Assembly: GCA_903828235.1 (NCBI GenBank)
Contig: CAIKLM010000084.1
Coordinates: 1-46,019, forward strand
Source of the DNA: an uncultured beta proteobacterium
GTDB taxonomy: Bacteria > Pseudomonadota > Gammaproteobacteria > Burkholderiales > Burkholderiaceae_C
Length of the DNA: 46,019 nt
Direction of reading: 5' to 3'
Below the pieces are notes generated by a model. It made no database searches and had not been told where the DNA came from. It was given only the letters and a program-made list of their open reading frames with translations. Within the stretch, counting starts at the first letter, position 1. Every line of letters begins with the position of its first letter. A program made the position numbers and the translations under genes. This document shows, piece by piece, positions 43,059 through 46,019 of this stretch.

Positions 43059-43094
43059 CGCTGCCCCTTCCGTCGACGCAGGAAGCCCCTTCAG

Positions 43095-44684
43095 ATGCCC
43101 GCTGGCCGCAACCGCCCCGCCGATGCCGCGCAAGCCCTGCCGGCCGCCCCGCTCTCGCCGCGCCAGCGCCGCGTGGCCACCGAGTACCTCCAGCGCATCC
43201 TCACCGCCCGCGTCTACGACGTGGCCCGCGAGACGGCGCTGGACCCGGCGCGCAACCTCTCGCGCCGCATCGGCAACACCGTGCTGCTCAAGCGCGAGGA
43301 CCAGCAGCCCGTGTTCAGCTTCAAGCTGCGCGGCGCCTACAACAAGATGGCGCAGCTGACGCCCGAGCAGCGCGCCGCCGGCGTCATCTGCGCCTCGGCC
43401 GGCAACCACGCGCAGGGCGTGGCGCTGGCGGCCCGGCGCATGGGCTGCCGCGCCGTGATCGTGATGCCGGTGACGACGCCGCGGCTGAAGGTCGACGCCG
43501 TGCAGGCGCTGGGCGGCGAGGTCGTGCTGCACGGCGACAGCTACTCCGACGCCTACCAGCACGCGCTGGCCCTGCAGCAGGCCCAGGGCCTGACCTTCGT
43601 GCACCCCTTCGACGACCCCGACGTCATCGCCGGCCAGGGCACGGTGGCGATGGAGATCCTGCGCCAGCACCAGGGCCCGATCGACGCCGTGTTCGTGGCC
43701 ATCGGCGGCGGCGGGCTCATCTCGGGCGTGGCCGCCTACGTCAAGGCCGTGCGGCCCGAGGTGCGCGTGATCGGCGTGCAGACTACCGACTCCGACGCCA
43801 TGCGGCAGTCCATCGCGAAGGGCCGGCGCGTGGCGCTGCCCGACGTCGGCCTGTTCTCCGACGGCACGGCGGTCAAGCAGGTCGGCGTGGAGACCTTCCG
43901 CGTGGCGCGCGCGCTGGTCGACGAGATCGTCACGGTGGACACCGACGCCGTCTGCGCCGCCATCAAGGACGTGTTCCAGGACACCCGCAGCATCCTCGAG
44001 CCCGCCGGGGCCCTGGGCGTGGCGGCGATCAAGGCCTACGTGGAACGCGAGCGCTGCAAGGGCCGCACGTTCGTGAGCATCACCTGTGGCGCGAACATGA
44101 ACTTCGACCGGCTGCGCTTCGTGGCCGAGCGCGCCGAGTTCGGCGAGCAGCGGGAGGCCCTGTTCGCGGTGACCATCCCCGAGGAGCGCGGCTCGTTCCG
44201 TCGCTTCTGCGAGCTGATCGGGCCGCGCGCGGTGACCGAGTTCAACTACCGCATCTCCGACGAGCGCGTCGCGCACGTGTTCGTGGGCTTGGCCATCCAC
44301 AAGCGGGAGGAGGCCGAGCGCATCGCGCGGCAGTTCCGCCGGCACGGCTTTGCCACGGTGGACCTGACCGACGACGAGCTCGCCAAGGAGCACGTGCGCC
44401 ACATGGTGGGCGGCCGCAGCGAGCTGGCGCGCGACGAGCGCCTGTTCCGATTCCAGTTTCCCGAGCGGCCGGGTGCGCTGATGCGCTTCCTGCAGGCCAT
44501 GCACCCGGGCTGGAACATCAGCCTGTTCCACTACCGCAACCAGGGCGCGGACTACGGCCGCATCCTGGTGGGCATCCAGGTGCCGGCCGGCGACGAGGCC
44601 GCGTTCGACGGCTTCCTGCGCACGGTGGCCTATCCGTTCTCGGAGGAAACCAGCAATCCGGTCTACGGATTGTTTCTGCGCTGA
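43095..44684 (+). CDS. ilvA: Threonine ammonia-lyase, biosynthetic
   Basis: A 529-residue PLP enzyme that converts threonine to 2-oxobutanoate, the first step of isoleucine synthesis. The Schiff-base lysine is Lys77 in FSFKLRGAYNKM. The phosphate-binding loop is AIGGGGLISGVAAYV and the SAGNHAQGVALAAR segment contacts the substrate. Two C-terminal regulatory ACT-like domains (~residues 335-420 and 430-515; FAVTIPEERGSFRRFCEL, FRFQFPERPGALMRFLQA) mark the long, isoleucine-inhibited form. ATG 43095 is preferred over the in-frame ATG 42954, which would translate through the terminator hairpin. AGGA lies upstream at a slightly long spacing. Confidence 0.95.
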   Translation: MPAGRNRPADAAQALPAAPLSPRQRRVATEYLQRILTARVYDVARETALDPARNLSRRIGNTVLLKREDQQPVFSFKLRGAYNKMAQLTPEQRAAGVICASAGNHAQGVALAARRMGCRAVIVMPVTTPRLKVDAVQALGGEVVLHGDSYSDAYQHALALQQAQGLTFVHPFDDPDVIAGQGTVAMEILRQHQGPIDAVFVAIGGGGLISGVAAYVKAVRPEVRVIGVQTTDSDAMRQSIAKGRRVALPDVGLFSDGTAVKQVGVETFRVARALVDEIVTVDTDAVCAAIKDVFQDTRSILEPAGALGVAAIKAYVERERCKGRTFVSITCGANMNFDRLRFVAERAEFGEQREALFAVTIPEERGSFRRFCELIGPRAVTEFNYRISDERVAHVFVGLAIHKREEAERIARQFRRHGFATVDLTDDELAKEHVRHMVGGRSELARDERLFRFQFPERPGALMRFLQAMHPGWNISLFHYRNQGADYGRILVGIQVPAGDEAAFDGFLRTVAYPFSEETSNPVYGLFLR

Positions 44685-44696
44685 GCGGCGCCTCAC

Positions 44697-44702
44697 TACA
44701 CT
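44697..44702 (+). promoter_or_regulatory. -10 box of a probable leaderless cobT-like transcript
   Basis: TACACT (4/6 to consensus) ends 7 bases before ATG 44710, in the 25-base gap after ilvA. No Shine-Dalgarno sequence is present. Transcription could start at or just before the ATG; otherwise the gene is read from the ilvA transcript. Confidence 0.4.
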
Positions 44703-44709
44703 GCAGCCC

Positions 44710-45810
44710 ATGGTCGGCAGTCGTTCCCTCGTCACCCCCACCTCGAGCCCGCAGCTCGAGAAAGCCCTGCGCGAGAAGCTCTCGCGCCGCAACGAGGTCG
44801 GCGGCAGCCTCGGCGAGCTCGAGCCGCTGGCCATCCGGCTGGGCCTGATGCAGAACTCGCTCACGCCGGTGCTGCACGACCCGCAGCTGCTTGTGTTCGC
44901 GGCCGACCATGGCCTGGTGGTCGACGGCATCTGCGAGGCCGCGCCGCGCTCGACCCACGAGACGGTGCAGATGGTGCTCGACCAGCAGCTGCCCCTGGCG
45001 GTGTTCGCGCGCGCCCAGGGCCTGGCGGTGACGGTCGTCGACTGCGGCATGGCCCAGAACCTGCCGCCGCACGAGCGGCTGCTGATGCGCAAGATCGCCC
45101 ACGGCACGCGCAACACGCGCGCCGCGCTGGCCATGACGCTGGAGCAGGCGCACGCCGGCATGCGCGCCGGCATGGAGATCGGCGACAAGCTGCCGGGCAA
45201 CGTCACCGTGCTGGCCGGCGTCGGCGTGGGGTCCCACGAGAGCGCGTCGCTGGTGCTGTCGCGCCTGACCGAGAGCCCCGTGCGCGACCTCATCGTCAGC
45301 GGGCCGCACATGGAGATCGACTTCCTCGCGCACGTGATGAACGTGCTCACCCAGGCGCAGGCGCGGCACCGTGCCGCCGTCGAGCCGATCGACGTGCTCG
45401 CGGCCTTTGGCGGCTTCGAGGTGGCGGTGATGGTCGGCGTCATCCTGATGGCGGCGAGCAAGCGGCACCTGCTCATCATCGACGGCGCCCCGGCCTGTGC
45501 CGCGCTGATGGTGGCCTCCCGCATCGCGCAGCCGGTCACCGACTACTGCGTCTTCTGCCGCAGCCACAGCCACCGCGGGCTGGACCAGGCGCTGAACCTG
45601 TTCCGCTCCTCGGCCCTGCTCGAACTGGGCATGGAGAGCACCGACGGCACCGGTGCCTCGCTGGCGTGGCCGCTGCTCAAGAGCGCCGCGGCGCTGCTGG
45701 CGGATCCGGCCGGGGGCGACGGCGTCGACCCCGCTCAGCCGCACGCCGAGGCGAAGCCCTTCGCGGAGCCTCCGCCCGATCCCTCGCCCTTCGGGCCGGC
45801 GTTGTACTGA
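44710..45810 (+). CDS. Divergent CobT-like (nicotinate-nucleotide DMB phosphoribosyltransferase family) protein
   Basis: A 366-residue protein with the CobT fold pattern: SLGELEPLAIRLGLMQNS, LLVFAADHGLVVDG, EPIDVLAALGGFEVAVMVGV-type segment, HLLIIDGAPACAALMVA and DGTGASLAWPLLKSAAALL. Canonical CobT transfers a phosphoribosyl group from nicotinate mononucleotide to dimethylbenzimidazole in cobalamin synthesis. Two active-site regions differ from my memory of CobT: the usual Gly-Glu-Met-Gly-Ile-Gly-Asn-Thr-Thr reads AGVGVGSHESA, and the late catalytic Glu in a GEGTGA-type motif is Asp in TDGTGAS. A different base substrate, or loss of activity, is possible. No other cobalamin gene is nearby. 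The Pro-rich tail (~35 residues) is an extension. Confidence 0.75.
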   Translation: MVGSRSLVTPTSSPQLEKALREKLSRRNEVGGSLGELEPLAIRLGLMQNSLTPVLHDPQLLVFAADHGLVVDGICEAAPRSTHETVQMVLDQQLPLAVFARAQGLAVTVVDCGMAQNLPPHERLLMRKIAHGTRNTRAALAMTLEQAHAGMRAGMEIGDKLPGNVTVLAGVGVGSHESASLVLSRLTESPVRDLIVSGPHMEIDFLAHVMNVLTQAQARHRAAVEPIDVLAAFGGFEVAVMVGVILMAASKRHLLIIDGAPACAALMVASRIAQPVTDYCVFCRSHSHRGLDQALNLFRSSALLELGMESTDGTGASLAWPLLKSAAALLADPAGGDGVDPAQPHAEAKPFAEPPPDPSPFGPALY

Positions 45811-45819
45811 TCCGGCCCC

Positions 45820-45841
45820 GGCACCCCTGGCGCGGGGTGCC
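45820..45841. terminator. Hairpin between convergent genes (cobT-like and proline-rich gene)
   Basis: GGCACCCC-TGGCGC-GGGGTGCC forms an eight-base-pair stem with a six-base loop, in the 40-base gap between two converging stop codons. Only a short T-run follows. It probably helps end transcription in both directions. Confidence 0.45.
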
Positions 45842-45850
45842 TTCGCGCCC

Positions 45851-46019
45851 TCACATCAGCGTCGGGCCGCCCTTGTGCGGCGGTGCCTTCTCGGCAGGCG
45901 CCGGGCCGTCGTCGCCCGGCGACGGCCGCGGCACCGCCACGGGCTGGGGCGGGCTCCCGGGCAGGTTCTGCGGCGTGCGGTTCATGCCCGGCCGCTGCAG
46001 CACCGGCGCCGGCGGCGGC
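45851..46019 (-). CDS. Proline-rich protein, C-terminal part (5' end outside window)
   Basis: An open minus-strand frame of 55 visible codons runs from the window edge to the TGA at 45853-45851. It encodes a Pro-rich tail (PPPAPVLQRPGMNRTPQNLP, then SPPQPVAVPRPSPGDDG and a final HKGGPTLM). The frame has the third-position G/C bias of the neighbouring genes, and a hairpin lies after its stop. The family cannot be recognised from this fragment. Confidence 0.5.
   Translation of the reverse strand, partial: PPPAPVLQRPGMNRTPQNLPGSPPQPVAVPRPSPGDDGPAPAEKAPPHKGGPTLM

Noticed and set aside
42954..43094. Upstream in-frame ATG extending ilvA by 47 residues
   Set aside because: The extension is Pro/Arg-rich, unlike IlvA, and would run through the terminator hairpin and its T-run.
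42861..45539. 892-codon minus-strand frame opposite ilvA and the cobT-like gene
   Set aside because: Antisense shadow without family features.

Overview
The window is a 46 kb stretch of very GC-rich chromosome from a Gram-negative bacterium, most likely a betaproteobacterium of the order Burkholderiales (Rubrivivax/Leptothrix/Methylibium-like; the genus is a guess). The evidence is the gene content and order: pilMNOPQ divergent from a class A PBP and followed by aroK-aroB-dgt-gltBD-mla, a Burkholderiales-type trimeric porin, Coq7, and a MlaA-containing mla operon. I see no rRNA, tRNA, CRISPR array, prophage or intact insertion sequence. Almost every base lies in a gene, and many operon genes overlap by 1-4 bases.

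Layout. (1) 1-6433, plus strand: the end of a GspB-like type II secretion gene, two paralogous exported beta-helix proteins flanking a PLP-dependent sulfur amino-acid enzyme and glucose-6-phosphate dehydrogenase (zwf), then a HexR/RpiR regulator. A HexR-type palindrome lies just before zwf. (2) 6337-10351, minus strand: mlaFEDACB, the phospholipid-trafficking system that maintains outer-membrane asymmetry; mlaB overlaps hexR tail to tail. (3) 10466-16757, minus: gltBD glutamate synthase. (4) 17062-20650, minus: aroK, aroB, a dGTPase-like gene, and a Y1-transposase-family gene that has lost both catalytic motifs. (5) 20641-27929, minus: pilMNOPQ (type IV pilus inner-membrane platform and secretin) followed by an Ig-like lipoprotein. 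(6) 28315-32547: PBP1A, cyaY (minus), and lptM-lysA. (7) 32591-40261, minus: a MaoC/hotdog protein, a dppBCDF-like oligopeptide ABC transporter without its binding protein, a Tat-type amidohydrolase and a DUF3047 lipoprotein. (8) 40353-46019: porin with a clear terminator (minus), coq7, an OsmC-family protein (minus), a candidate small RNA or attenuator, ilvA, a divergent CobT-like protein, and the 3' end of a proline-rich gene (minus).

How the genes work together. Most encode core metabolism and envelope construction. HexR probably controls zwf, its own operon-mate, in response to Entner-Doudoroff intermediates. gltBD, aroKB, lysA and ilvA make amino acids; PBP1A, LptM, Mla, PilQ and porin build or maintain the envelope.

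The most unusual signals are: a 67-bp repeat (57/67 identical) that exactly fills the gap between stop and start codons in two unrelated operons (mlaD-mlaA and dppD-dppF) and carries the ribosome binding site; a putative structured RNA before ilvA with a CCUCC-rich (anti-Shine-Dalgarno-like) loop and a strong terminator; a catalytically dead Y1-transposase relative in a housekeeping operon; -10 boxes 7-8 bases from the ATG that suggest leaderless mRNAs; and a CobT-family protein with altered active-site motifs. All database-level statements rest on recognition of families from memory; no search was run.
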